A stretch of 64,000 nt of DNA. Origin: Labrenzia sp. CE80. GTDB taxonomy: Bacteria > Pseudomonadota > Alphaproteobacteria > Rhizobiales > Stappiaceae. Both the position numbers and the translations under genes were made by a program. Below, piece by piece: positions 34,552 through 43,587 of the stretch. The first letter of the stretch is position 1, and each line of letters opens with the position of its first letter. Below the pieces are notes generated by a model, which saw only the letters and a program-made list of their open reading frames with translations, did no database searches and was not told the DNA's origin. The stretch spans positions 620,001 through 684,000 of the forward strand of contig NZ_WAJT01000002.1 of the NCBI RefSeq assembly GCF_009650605.1, read 5' to 3'.

Positions 34552-35774
34552 GAAGGTTGCTTTCGGTCGTTGGTCTCGTTGAGATAGTTCATAATGCCCT
34601 TAGCGGCCGCAATTCCGGTCGCAAAGCAGGCCTGCAGGAGATATCCGCCCGTTGGAGCCTCCCAGTCCAGCATCTCGCCGGCAACAAAGATCCCCGGTAG
34701 CTTCTTGAGCATCAGCTGGTCATCAATTTCAGTCAGGGCAACTCCTCCCGCTGATGAAATCGCGCGGTCTATGGGGTAGGGCGCTGTTGCCGTCAACGGC
34801 GTTTGCTTGATCCTTTCGGCCAACGCCTCCGGTGTCCCTGGCAGCGGACCCACCTCGCGCAAGAGAGATATCTGGACCGGTGACAGGCCGCCAGCCTTGC
34901 GCAGAAAGGTGCTGATCGATTGTTTGCCGCGATTTGCACTCAGCCGGCAGGTAAGCTTTTCGATCGAAATGTCAGGTCGCAGGTCGAGTAGGAGGGGTGC
35001 CTTCCCAGACAGCTCGATCTCCCGCCGGATCGAAGACGAAAGCGCATAGACGGCGCCGCCTTCTAGGCCCCTTCGAGAAAGAATGGCTTCTCCCCTTGCG
35101 AGTTCCGTCCCCAATGTGATCGTGAGCGGTTTCAGCGGTGTTCCGGCAAACCGTTCTTTCAGCAACTCACTCCAGGCAATTTCAAACCCGCAGTTCGCTG
35201 GACGCAAGGCGTTGACCGCAACGCCCTGGTGATTGAGGTTCGACACCCAGTTGCCATCAGAACCAAGTCTTGGCCAGCTTGCACCGCCAAGAGCCAGGAG
35301 GCTCGCCCGCGCCTTGAGTTTTACCTCTCTCCCATCCGGATCCTCGAAGGTGAAGGTGTTTTCCTCACCAAAACCGGTCCAGGTCAATCTTGTTTGAAGC
35401 GTAACGCCACGCTGGGCGAGGCGAGACAGCAGCGCACGCAAGAGCGGCGAGGCTTTCATTGCCTGGGGGAAAATGCGCCCACTGGAGCCTGTAAATGTCT
35501 CCTGACCGAGGTCGGTGCACCACCGGCGCAAGTCCTCTGGTGTGAACTTGTTGATGAGCGGGGCGAGAAACGGTTCAGCCTCGCGATACCGCGTCAGAAA
35601 GACCGACTGCTCTTCGCTATGGGTTAGGTTAAGTCCACCGCGGCCTGCCATCAGGAACTTGCGTGCAGGCGAGGGCATGCGGTCAACCACCGCAACTTTC
35701 AGGCCTGAAGAGGACAGCCGGTCGGCGGCCATCAGCCCGGCAGGGCCTGCGCCGACAATCAGAACATCATGCAT
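34548..35774 (-). CDS. HI0933/BaiN-like flavoprotein (TIGR03862 type)
   Basis: The 408-residue protein opens with MHDVLIVGAGPAGLMAADRL, an FAD-binding Rossmann motif. Family landmarks are MAGRGGLNLTHSE, LALGGASWPRLGSDG and the C-terminal IFVAGEMLDWEAPTGGYLLQACFATG, which closes the FAD site. Members are annotated as NAD(P)/FAD oxidoreductases or aminoacetone-oxidase-like, with no firm substrate. It is the first gene of a two-gene unit with the YaiI-type gene. Confidence 0.88.
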   Translation of the reverse strand: MHDVLIVGAGPAGLMAADRLSSSGLKVAVVDRMPSPARKFLMAGRGGLNLTHSEEQSVFLTRYREAEPFLAPLINKFTPEDLRRWCTDLGQETFTGSSGRIFPQAMKASPLLRALLSRLAQRGVTLQTRLTWTGFGEENTFTFEDPDGREVKLKARASLLALGGASWPRLGSDGNWVSNLNHQGVAVNALRPANCGFEIAWSELLKERFAGTPLKPLTITLGTELARGEAILSRRGLEGGAVYALSSSIRREIELSGKAPLLLDLRPDISIEKLTCRLSANRGKQSISTFLRKAGGLSPVQISLLREVGPLPGTPEALAERIKQTPLTATAPYPIDRAISSAGGVALTEIDDQLMLKKLPGIFVAGEMLDWEAPTGGYLLQACFATGIAAAKGIMNYLNETNDRKQPS

Positions 35775-36002
35775 GGAGTTCTTATAAGCAAATTTGTGCG
35801 GATGAAAAGCGGTGCTGAGATATGAATTCGTATCGTAAATATTACCGAAAATAAGTAAACTGCATCAATGGGATGTGGTGAATTGTTAGGGATTTTATGT
35901 TCAATTTTATATTGCTGGGGGAATTGTATACATCGTCCAAGTGTTTTGGTTGAGCGATTGCTCGGCTGATACTTGGAGATACTGCGGGGATTGGAGGCAG
36001 TG

Positions 36003-37205
36003 ATGGCGGCAAACGTAAATCAGATTGTAGTGGCTGATGGTGATCCGAAGGTTCTGGACGCCTTCGAACGTTTGTTTGCAGGCCAATATAGAGTGAAGAC
36101 TTTCGATGAATCCGAAGAAGCGCTTAAGTGGATCAAGGAAAATCAGGGGGTCTCCGTGATTGTTTCTTGCGCCAACCTTCCAGGGCGTGGCGGTTCCGGC
36201 TTTCTCAAATCGTCAGAGGCCTATGTACCTCAGGCAACGCGTGTAATGCTGACGGCGCAGAACTCTGTCGAAGTGTTCAAGCAGGCCGTGAACGAGGCAG
36301 GCGTCTTCATGTTCTTGTCCAAGCCCTGTTCACCACAAGAACTGTCCTCTGCAATTGAAGCGAGTATCGCGCACCATTCACGGATAGTCTTTGAGCGCAC
36401 GCTGCTTGAAAAAACGCTTTCCGGTTCGGTCAAACTTTTGATCGACATGCTTTCGCTGTTTCATTCCGAAGCGTTTCGCCGTACGGCTGTCATGCGGTCT
36501 CAGGCTCTCAAGCTGGCGAAGGTGCTTGAGATGAAGAAAACCTGGGAACTCGAGATGGCGATCATGTTTTCGCCTCTCGGCGAAGCCCTGCTGCCGAAAG
36601 AAATCCTGTCCCGATACCGTGCCGCCAAGACATTGACTGAATCCCAGCGGGAAATTCTGGCCGGTGCTCCGGCCCAGACGCGAGACCTTTTGAAGAATAT
36701 TCCGCAGTTGGAGAAAGTAGCCGAAGTTCTATACCTCTCCAGCCGTGGTTATGACGGATCGGGCTTCCCGGAAGACGGTCCGACGGGCAAAGACATTCCC
36801 CTCACGGCCAGGATCCTCAAACTGCTGACTGACCTGTGGTATGCGAGCCCTGAAAACGGGGTCGACGCGGCCGCGTTCGAGGCGCTTGGTATCAATCGGC
36901 GTCAGTATGACCCCGATCTTCTCAAGGTCGCGCGCGCCTGCCTGTTGAGTGAAGTTCTGGGTGCAGATGAGCGCGAGATTACTCTCTGCTACATCAGGGC
37001 TCTCAAGCCCGGCGATGAGCTGGTCGACGACATTCTGACTGAAGGCACGCACGAACTGGTGCTCTCAAGAGGACACCAGTTGACCGGAACAACCATCCGG
37101 CGCCTCGATCAGTACAATCACGTCTCCGGTATTCGTCAGCCGATACGGGTTCACAGGCCTGCGCCGGTGGACACCAGTCAGGCGCCAGAGAAGGCGACAG
37201 CATAG
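36003..37205 (+). CDS. Receiver plus HD-GYP-like protein with degenerate active sites
   Basis: The 400-residue protein has a CheY-like receiver (1-125) and an HD-GYP-like second half (about 150-330). In the receiver, acidic residues Asp12/Asp14, Thr84 and Lys107 are kept, but the phospho-acceptor position is Cys56 (IVSCANLPG instead of SDxxMPG). In the output domain the HD pair is replaced (AIMFSPLGEALLPKEIL) and the GYP loop survives only as RGYDGSGFP without the upstream HHE. It is therefore unlikely to be phosphorylated normally or to hydrolyse c-di-GMP, and may be a scaffold or sensor. The start at 36003 has GGAGG five bases upstream. Confidence 0.8.
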   Translation: MAANVNQIVVADGDPKVLDAFERLFAGQYRVKTFDESEEALKWIKENQGVSVIVSCANLPGRGGSGFLKSSEAYVPQATRVMLTAQNSVEVFKQAVNEAGVFMFLSKPCSPQELSSAIEASIAHHSRIVFERTLLEKTLSGSVKLLIDMLSLFHSEAFRRTAVMRSQALKLAKVLEMKKTWELEMAIMFSPLGEALLPKEILSRYRAAKTLTESQREILAGAPAQTRDLLKNIPQLEKVAEVLYLSSRGYDGSGFPEDGPTGKDIPLTARILKLLTDLWYASPENGVDAAAFEALGINRRQYDPDLLKVARACLLSEVLGADEREITLCYIRALKPGDELVDDILTEGTHELVLSRGHQLTGTTIRRLDQYNHVSGIRQPIRVHRPAPVDTSQAPEKATA

Positions 37206-37228
37206 GGATCGGTCAGCGCTAGCCTCTG

Positions 37229-38020
37229 TTATTGTTGCCGCTCGTCCTTGTTGAGCAACTCCGCCTCATAAGCTTTTGCCACGCGTAGAAAACGTGCATG
37301 GGCATAGTTGATCGAAAGGATCAGGCCCCACCAGCCATAACGTCTGTAGCGGCGGATGAAGTAGGCCTTCAAAAATGCCGCGGGGAATTCCGTTAGAAGC
37401 CGCCGTTTCGGCAGTTTTCTGCCACGGGCCAGCAGGTCGGCAACCTGCATGTTGGAATACCGATTGTATTTGCCGACCTGAAAATCCAGAGAACGTATTG
37501 AGCGGTGTGAGATGATACACGTCATCGACTTGATGACAGCGTCAAGCTCGGGGCGGACCGTGTCATGCACGGTTGAGGTCGAGAAACGTCCCTTGCGGCG
37601 GTCGTAGAGCCGGATCTGGTCGTAGCCGTATGCCCAGGGCGCTGGACGATCCTCATGTGCATAGATATCGCGGATCATGATCCGCCAGCCGTCGGCGGAC
37701 AGATAGCTGCCGTCTGCAAACATGCGGTGAAGTTCATCGGCGAGCTCTGAGGTCACTTCCTCGTCCGCATCGAGATTCAAAAGCCAGTCATTCCGGCATT
37801 GGTCTTCCCCAAAACGCTTTTGGGGGCCGTAACCGGGCCAGGCATTCTCGAGAACCCGCGCGCCTAGTTGCTCCGCGACAGACATCGTTCCATCGCTGGA
37901 GCCGCTGTCGATGACGATAACCTCATCGACCCAATCCCGGACGCTCTTGATTGTTCGTCCGATCCGGTCGGCTTCGTCCTTGGCAATGATAAATACCGAG
38001 ATCGGCAGGTGTCTTGTCAT
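37229..38020 (-). CDS. Family 2 glycosyltransferase (WaaE/KdtX-like)
   Basis: The 263-residue protein has the GT-A fold signature of LPS-core beta-glucosyltransferases: IAKDEADRIGRTIKSV, VIVIDSGSSDGT and the DXD-like LLNLDADEEVT. A C-terminal amphipathic basic segment (RRYRRYGWWGLILS) probably binds membrane. It likely adds a hexose to lipopolysaccharide core or another envelope glycan. I chose the ATG at 38020; an in-frame TTG at 38035 would add five residues. It converges with the receiver/HD gene. Confidence 0.88.
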   Translation of the reverse strand: MTRHLPISVFIIAKDEADRIGRTIKSVRDWVDEVIVIDSGSSDGTMSVAEQLGARVLENAWPGYGPQKRFGEDQCRNDWLLNLDADEEVTSELADELHRMFADGSYLSADGWRIMIRDIYAHEDRPAPWAYGYDQIRLYDRRKGRFSTSTVHDTVRPELDAVIKSMTCIISHRSIRSLDFQVGKYNRYSNMQVADLLARGRKLPKRRLLTEFPAAFLKAYFIRRYRRYGWWGLILSINYAHARFLRVAKAYEAELLNKDERQQ

Positions 38021-38311
38021 GGAAGGGCTCGGCAATTGGGGCGGGTGGAGAACCAGCCTCTGCGTTTATTTGCATTGCCTTCTATCAGGTTTGGTTTTCT
38101 ATTTTTAGATATTTGTCGGCACACGGCGGCGCGCAGATTCTCTGGCTTAACGGAAGAACTACTGGACTTTCTGCCAAGCTGATGCGCTTGCGGACCAGTG
38201 AATGTCGATCTGCTCAGACCCTCGGTGCGCTTGTTTTGTGGGCACCTGACGCAGCGGTTTGCGGAATTTTGGAATTTCAGTGCAATGCAGAAAAATGCGT
38301 TTGTGCAGCGC

Positions 38312-38325
38312 CAAAACCGATTTTG
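38312..38325. promoter_or_regulatory. LacI-type operator candidate 1
   Basis: CAAAACCGATTTTG is symmetric about a central CpG except for one base pair, the usual form of LacI/GalR-family sites. It lies 157 bases before the lacI-like start, just left of TTGACA at 38327. Confidence 0.6.
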
Positions 38326-38333
38326 TTGACAAC

Positions 38334-38347
38334 CGAAACCGTTTTTG
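38334..38347. promoter_or_regulatory. LacI-type operator candidate 2
   Basis: CGAAACCGTTTTTG is a second CpG-centred near-palindrome, 22 bases from the first, about two helical turns. It lies directly after TTGACA (38327-38332), so a bound repressor would cover the promoter of the lacI-transporter operon. Confidence 0.55.
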
Positions 38348-38481
38348 TCACGTTTTAGGTAAGAAAGATAAAGCTCCCGGGGCGGCGAAAAATGCCGCTT
38401 GCGTGCTGTTTGATTGGAGGTTTGGTTTCCGTCAGGAAGTCTCGATCAGGCGGTGCAAACGGGAGTGATTTGGGAGATGAG

Positions 38482-39555
38482 ATGACCGGTTCCCGGGGAT
38501 CCGTAACGATTGAAGATGTGGCGCGCCATGTTGGTGTCGCCAAAGGCACCGTTTCGCGTGTTCTCAACAACTACACGGATATCTCCAGTGAGACGCGTGA
38601 GCGCATCCTCAAGGCAGTCAAGGAGCTTGGCTATCAGCCCTCGTCAACGGCCCGAAGCCTGAAGCGGGGCCGTCAGGATACTCTCGGGATCGTCATGCCT
38701 GTTGGGCGGGGCAGGGGCGCTGACCCGTTTCTCTCTGAATTTATCGACGGCATCGCCCGGGCACTTGATGACCTGGATCGGGATCTTCTTGTCACCACCG
38801 CACATTCCGGCCGGCACATGCTGGAAACCCACGAAAGACTGATTGCTAGGCGCAAGGTCGACGGGTTCATCCTCACACGGACCGAAGTGAACGATCCCCG
38901 GATCGAATTTCTGCAGGCAAGGCGTTTTCCGTTTGTTGCCCACGGCAGGACATCCGACCCGCGTACCTATGCATGGTACGATATCGACAACGAGGATACC
39001 TTCGTTTCGGGCGTGAAGCATATCGCCGCCCTCGGTCATCGGCGCATCGGTCTCGTCGGCGGTCCTCGCGACCTGAATTTCGCCTGTCAACGCCGTGCGG
39101 GTTATCGGCGTGGACTTGAGCTCTGCGGGCTCGAGGTTGATTCGGCGCTGGAGGTGGAAGAGCCCCTCACTGAAGTGGGCGGAGTTGAGGGCGCAAGGCG
39201 CCTTCTTGGTCTGCACCTGCCGCCAACTGCTTTGTTCTGCGTGACCGACGCACTGGCAATTGGTGCCATGCGCCTGTGCCGGGACCTTGGCCTTCGGGTC
39301 GGTGAAGATGTGACGATCATTGGCTACGACGGCCTGCCGGTCGGCGCATATGTGGATCCCCCACTGACGACATTTTCCCAGTCGGCTCAATCTGCAGGCG
39401 GCCAAATCGCCCGCATGTTGATCGATCTGATCGAGGGAACGGAACCTGCCCAGCGGCAGAAACTGGCTCAGGCAGAATTGATCCGACGGGCGTCGGATGG
39501 TCCGCCTGCGAAAACGCCGGAAGAACTTGCCCAAGTTCTCCGGCGCTCTGTGTGA
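38482..39555 (+). CDS. LacI-family repressor of the glucoside transport locus
   Basis: The 357-residue protein has an N-terminal LacI headpiece (VTIEDVARHVGVAKGTVSRVLN and YQPSSTARSL, about 8-60) with the hinge helix, and a periplasmic-binding-protein-like ligand domain ending with FSQSAQSAGGQIARMLIDLIEG. It probably represses the adjoining binding-protein, permease and hydrolase genes and responds to the imported sugar. The start at 38482 has GGGAG upstream; the frame extends to 38392 but that part covers likely leader sequence. It is the first gene of the rightward operon. Confidence 0.9.
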   Translation: MTGSRGSVTIEDVARHVGVAKGTVSRVLNNYTDISSETRERILKAVKELGYQPSSTARSLKRGRQDTLGIVMPVGRGRGADPFLSEFIDGIARALDDLDRDLLVTTAHSGRHMLETHERLIARRKVDGFILTRTEVNDPRIEFLQARRFPFVAHGRTSDPRTYAWYDIDNEDTFVSGVKHIAALGHRRIGLVGGPRDLNFACQRRAGYRRGLELCGLEVDSALEVEEPLTEVGGVEGARRLLGLHLPPTALFCVTDALAIGAMRLCRDLGLRVGEDVTIIGYDGLPVGAYVDPPLTTFSQSAQSAGGQIARMLIDLIEGTEPAQRQKLAQAELIRRASDGPPAKTPEELAQVLRRSV

Positions 39556-39590
39556 CTTTGACGAGTGTTCGTACACAAAAGGAGAGTACG

Positions 39591-40940
39591 ATGTTTGGGA
39601 GGAAGTTTCTTTTAGCCACGACTTTGGCTGGCGTTTTCGCCGCCGGTGTGGCAGCCGCCAATGCCGAGGGCCTGCGTTTCTGGACGACAGAAGAGCAGCC
39701 TGAGCGCCTGGCGAAACAGGAAGAAATGGCTGCGGCCTTCAAGGCCAAGACCGGGATCGAAGTGACGGTCATTCCAGTAACGGAAAAGGATCTGGGAACC
39801 CGTGCGACCGCTGCTTTCGCGGCTGGCGACCTGCCTGACGTGATCTATCATCCGCTGCAGTATGCTCTGCCCTGGGCAGAGGCCGGCATCCTCGATACGG
39901 AGACGGCAACTGAAGTTGTCGAGGCTCTAGATGCAGAAACATTCGCATCCGGCGCGCTGGGCATGGCGTCTTATGAAGACGGCTATGCTTCGGTCCCTGT
40001 CGATGGTTGGACCCAGATGGTCGTCTACCGCAAGGACCTCTTTGAGGCGAACGGTCTGGAAGCTCCGACCACTTATGATGCGATCCTGAAAGCTGTTGAA
40101 AAGCTGCACAATCCGCCTGAAATGTTCGGTTTCGTCGCAGCGACGAAAATCGATGAGAACTTCATGAGCCAGGTGCTGGAGCATGTTCTTCTTGCAAACG
40201 GCGTTACCCCTGTCGACGACAATGGATTCAAGGCGCTTGACGAGAAGAAGACGATTGAAGCGCTGGAGTTTTACAAGGCCATCGCAAAGGCATCGCCGGC
40301 TGGCGATCTGTACTGGAAGCAGTCCCGCGAACTCTATTTTGCAGGCAAGGCTGCGATGATCATCTGGTCACCGTTCATTCTCGATGAGCTGGCTGGCCTG
40401 CGTGACAGTGCTCCGCCGACCATCAACGATGATCCGACTTCAAAGGCGCTTGCGTCGATGACCGGCATCGTGACAACCCTTTCCGGCCCGTCCAATCCGG
40501 ATGGCGCGGCCTGGGGCGATGTTCGGTATTTTGGCATCACCAACGACGCGGACACGGATGCGGCGATTGAGTTCGTCAAATTCTCCATGGACGAAGGTTA
40601 CCTGTCGACCCTCTCCATCGCGCCGGAAGGCAAGTTCCCAATCCGTCGTGGCGATGGTGAAAACCCCGAGAAGTTCACCGCGGGCTGGGCGAAACTGCCC
40701 GTTGGCGTCGACCGCAAGGCACCGCTGACCGAACTTTACGATGAAGCCACGATTGAACGCATCGTCGGTGGTCTCGACACGGCAAGCCGCTGGGGTGTGA
40801 CGGAAGGTCAGCTCTCATTGGCATCCAAGATCATCAACAGCCAGGTGATCAACCGTTATGTGCGCGAGTTCATCGACGATGAGCGCGATGCTGCAGAAAC
40901 GGTGGCCAAGATGAATGCCGAGCTGGCCAAGGTCCAGTAA
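39591..40940 (+). CDS. ABC sugar-type solute-binding protein (family 1)
   Basis: The 449-residue precursor has a signal peptide (MFGRKFLLATTLAGVFAAGV, cut near ANA/EGL). The mature part has the family 1 pattern FKAKTGIEVTVIPV, AAGDLPDVIYHPLQY, a YGSVPVDGWTQMVVYRKDLF-like core and KAAMIIWSPFILDEL. It delivers an oligosaccharide or glucoside solute to the two downstream permeases. AGGAG lies seven bases before the ATG at 39591. Confidence 0.9.
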   Translation: MFGRKFLLATTLAGVFAAGVAAANAEGLRFWTTEEQPERLAKQEEMAAAFKAKTGIEVTVIPVTEKDLGTRATAAFAAGDLPDVIYHPLQYALPWAEAGILDTETATEVVEALDAETFASGALGMASYEDGYASVPVDGWTQMVVYRKDLFEANGLEAPTTYDAILKAVEKLHNPPEMFGFVAATKIDENFMSQVLEHVLLANGVTPVDDNGFKALDEKKTIEALEFYKAIAKASPAGDLYWKQSRELYFAGKAAMIIWSPFILDELAGLRDSAPPTINDDPTSKALASMTGIVTTLSGPSNPDGAAWGDVRYFGITNDADTDAAIEFVKFSMDEGYLSTLSIAPEGKFPIRRGDGENPEKFTAGWAKLPVGVDRKAPLTELYDEATIERIVGGLDTASRWGVTEGQLSLASKIINSQVINRYVREFIDDERDAAETVAKMNAELAKVQ

Positions 40941-40960
40941 GGCGTCAGAAATGAACCAAA

Positions 40961-40987
40961 CCGAAAGGCGGCACCGCTGCCTTTCGG
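40961..40987 (+). promoter_or_regulatory. Intercistronic stem-loop after the sugar-binding-protein gene
   Basis: CCGAAAGGC (40961-40969) pairs exactly with GCCTTTCGG (40979-40987) across nine bases. No T-run follows. It resembles the hairpins found after choX and the TRAP binding-protein gene. Confidence 0.65.
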
Positions 40988-41019
40988 CCCCTCACTAAAT
41001 TCGAGCCCAGGTGCCGGAA

Positions 41020-42330
41020 ATGACTGCCGTGGAAAATTTGGCTGAAGGCCGATCTGCTGTTCCGCCGAAAGGTATTGGGCCGATGCAGAGGCGGGAGGCG
41101 AGGCTTGCCTTCCTGATGTTGGCGCCGACCTTCCTGATCATCCTTTTGATCGTGATGGGGCCGTTGCTTGCCAACTTCTGGATCAGCGTCAAGCCGGTTG
41201 GTCTTGCGGACCTGCGGCCACCCTCTATCCTGGTGAATGAGCGTGTCCGTGGAAAACCGCAAGCGGCTGGCGATGCGGTCACCCTTGAATACCGGCTTCG
41301 CAATTCCTCTCAGGACAAAGAAATCCGGAACGTTGTTCTGACGGACCGTTTGCCGGACGGATTTACGCTTGGTTCAACTCCAGACGGCTGCACGATCAAT
41401 GGTCGGCAGCTGACCTGCACGTTTGGCGATGTGCCTGCCAAGTGGCGCGAAAGGCTAAGGCTCCAAGGCACGGCTGATGCATCGTTCCTTGCGCTTGAGC
41501 GTCCCGGAAGAGAGACCGAACCGGAGGTCACCGGAGACGCCGACAATATCCTGACGAACTTCGAGTTCACCTTCGAGAACTTCCGAAAGGTGTTTGATGC
41601 GGACGAGTTCTGGGGCGTCCTGCGCGTTACCTTCTACTACACCATCTTCGGGACAGCCGGTGCATTGGTGCTTGGATTGTTTGCAGCCCAGCTGCTGAAC
41701 ACGTCCTTCAAGGGACGCGGTTTCCTGCGCGGGCTGTTTCTCTTTCCTTACGTATCGCCTGTAATTGCGGTGGCCTTCACTTGGGTGGTTCTCTTCGATC
41801 CATTCTCGGGCACATTGAATGCGCTTCTGACAAAGATGGGTGTTGTTGATGCACCGATTAATTTCTTTGGCCAGCGCGCAATCGAATTCTCTGTCTTTGG
41901 GCTGCCGCTTGAGTTCCCACTGGCGCTGACAACCGTCATTGTGTTTGAGGCCTGGCGATATTTCCCTCTGTCTTTTATGTTTATCCTGGCGCGAATGCAG
42001 TCGGTCAACACCGATATGTATGAGGCGGCCGAGATGGACGGTGCCACGCCGATGCAGCAGTTCTGGTACATCTCGCTGCCGCAGCTTCTTGGCATTCTGT
42101 CTGTCCTGTTTCTGTTGCGCTTCATTTGGACCTTCAACAAGTTCGACGACATCTTCCTTCTCACAGGCGGGAATGCCGGAACCCGTACCCTGACGGTCGA
42201 TGTCTATGAACAGGGCTTTGCGCTATCGAACCTTGGCGCCGGTGCAGCCGTCGCTGTTGTTGTCTTTGTCGTGCTCGTGACGTTCGCCACGCTGTTCCTG
42301 CATTTCTCGCCGAAAGAGGAGGGGCTGTGA
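41020..42330 (+). CDS. MalF-type ABC permease with an inserted DUF11-like domain
   Basis: The 436-residue permease has a first membrane span (about 30-53), then an extracytoplasmic insert of about 120 residues (about 62-180). The insert contains VTLEYRLRNSSQDKEIRNVVLTDRLPDGFTL, the pattern of DUF11-type beta-sandwich repeats. The remaining spans and the EAA loop (YEAAEMDGATPMQQFWYISLP, about 335-355) are standard for MalF-type subunits. MalF of E. coli also has a large second periplasmic loop, but not of this sequence type. The insert may dock the binding protein. A GTG at 41011 is an alternative start. Confidence 0.88.
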   Translation: MTAVENLAEGRSAVPPKGIGPMQRREARLAFLMLAPTFLIILLIVMGPLLANFWISVKPVGLADLRPPSILVNERVRGKPQAAGDAVTLEYRLRNSSQDKEIRNVVLTDRLPDGFTLGSTPDGCTINGRQLTCTFGDVPAKWRERLRLQGTADASFLALERPGRETEPEVTGDADNILTNFEFTFENFRKVFDADEFWGVLRVTFYYTIFGTAGALVLGLFAAQLLNTSFKGRGFLRGLFLFPYVSPVIAVAFTWVVLFDPFSGTLNALLTKMGVVDAPINFFGQRAIEFSVFGLPLEFPLALTTVIVFEAWRYFPLSFMFILARMQSVNTDMYEAAEMDGATPMQQFWYISLPQLLGILSVLFLLRFIWTFNKFDDIFLLTGGNAGTRTLTVDVYEQGFALSNLGAGAAVAVVVFVVLVTFATLFLHFSPKEEGL

Positions 42331-43556
42331 TGGCCTACACCGGTTCTCTCATCGCGCTTGTCTGCGGGGCTATCTGGGGCGCCGTCGTCATGATGGTCAC
42401 TGGAGTAACCTTGACGCTTGTGACCGGAGAGGTTGCTGTGCCTCAGGTTGGCGCCGCCGCGCTAGCTGGTGCACTGCATGGCTTTGTTCTCGTCTGGCGC
42501 GGCAGCGCCAGACGCGATCTTAACGCCCATGTCGGCGCGGCCCTGATCGCCTTTGTCGTGGTCACAGCCTTCAGTCTCGCAGCCCCTTTTGCCTTGCCTC
42601 TTGATGTTGTGCCGCTCTGGCAAGGGGTTGGGATATTCGTCTTCCTGGGGGCGCTTGGCTTTGCCAACGCCATTTGCCTCAACGGCGTTCCGCTCAAGGC
42701 GATGTCACGGTATGACCGCGAAGTCGTTTATATTCGCGTGCTCAAGGGACTTGGGTTCGTCGTCTTTACGATCCTCGTCGCCCTGCCGTTCTACGTCATG
42801 GTGATGACCTCTCTGAAGAGCCAGCAGCAGCTGCTCGCCAACCCGCTGGATCTCTCGATCGATCTCTCGCAGGGCGTGATCTCGCTTTTCAGGTCCTATG
42901 TGGAGCTCTTCACCAAGTACAATTTCGGCACCTACCTGATGGTCTCGGCGATTGTGTCGGTCGCTACAGTCATCTTGACCCTACTGTTCTCGGTTCCGGG
43001 CGCCTATGCGGTCTCGCGTCTGCGTTTTCCCGGCCGGGCCCTGCTGTCGCGCTCGGTGCTTCTGATCTACATGGTGCCGGCGATTGTTCTTGTGATCCCG
43101 CTCTATGCGGTGTTCTCACAGCTGGGCCTGCGCAACAGTCTGACCGGTCTGCTGATCGTCTATCCCGCCACCACCATTCCTGTGGCGCTCTATATGCTCC
43201 AGGGCTACTTCCGAGGCCTGCCCGCTGAGCTGGAAGAGGCGGGCCTGATGGATGGCCTAAGCCGCATCGGCGTGATCTTGAAAATCACCTTGCCGCTGTC
43301 GTTGCCGGCCCTCGCGTCTGTTTCTCTCTACGTTTTCATGATCGCCTGGAACGAGTTTCTGTTCGCGTTCATGTTCCTCGATGACCCCGACATCTTCACC
43401 TTGTCGCGCGGTGTCGTTGCGCTCAATTCCTCCGAAGTACCGCGCCAGCATCTGATGGCCGGTGCAGTGATCGCGACGGTGCCCGTGCTTGGCATCTTCC
43501 TCTGGTTCGAACGGTTTCTCGTCCAGGGGCTGACAGCTGGCAGCGTCAAGGGCTGA
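42330..43556 (+). CDS. MalG-type ABC permease with a four-span N-terminal extension
   Basis: The 408-residue protein is about 120 residues longer than usual MalG-type permeases. The extra N-terminal part (about 1-120) has four hydrophobic segments (for example SLIALVCGAIWGAVVMMVTG and VGIFVFLGALGFANAI). After it come the normal six spans with the EAA loop LEEAGLMDGLSRIGVILKITLP. The ATG at 42330 follows AGGAGGGG and overlaps the stop of the previous permease by one base. Confidence 0.88.
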   Translation: MAYTGSLIALVCGAIWGAVVMMVTGVTLTLVTGEVAVPQVGAAALAGALHGFVLVWRGSARRDLNAHVGAALIAFVVVTAFSLAAPFALPLDVVPLWQGVGIFVFLGALGFANAICLNGVPLKAMSRYDREVVYIRVLKGLGFVVFTILVALPFYVMVMTSLKSQQQLLANPLDLSIDLSQGVISLFRSYVELFTKYNFGTYLMVSAIVSVATVILTLLFSVPGAYAVSRLRFPGRALLSRSVLLIYMVPAIVLVIPLYAVFSQLGLRNSLTGLLIVYPATTIPVALYMLQGYFRGLPAELEEAGLMDGLSRIGVILKITLPLSLPALASVSLYVFMIAWNEFLFAFMFLDDPDIFTLSRGVVALNSSEVPRQHLMAGAVIATVPVLGIFLWFERFLVQGLTAGSVKG

Positions 43557-43587
43557 CAAGAACAACATACTTTTGGGAGACTATCTC

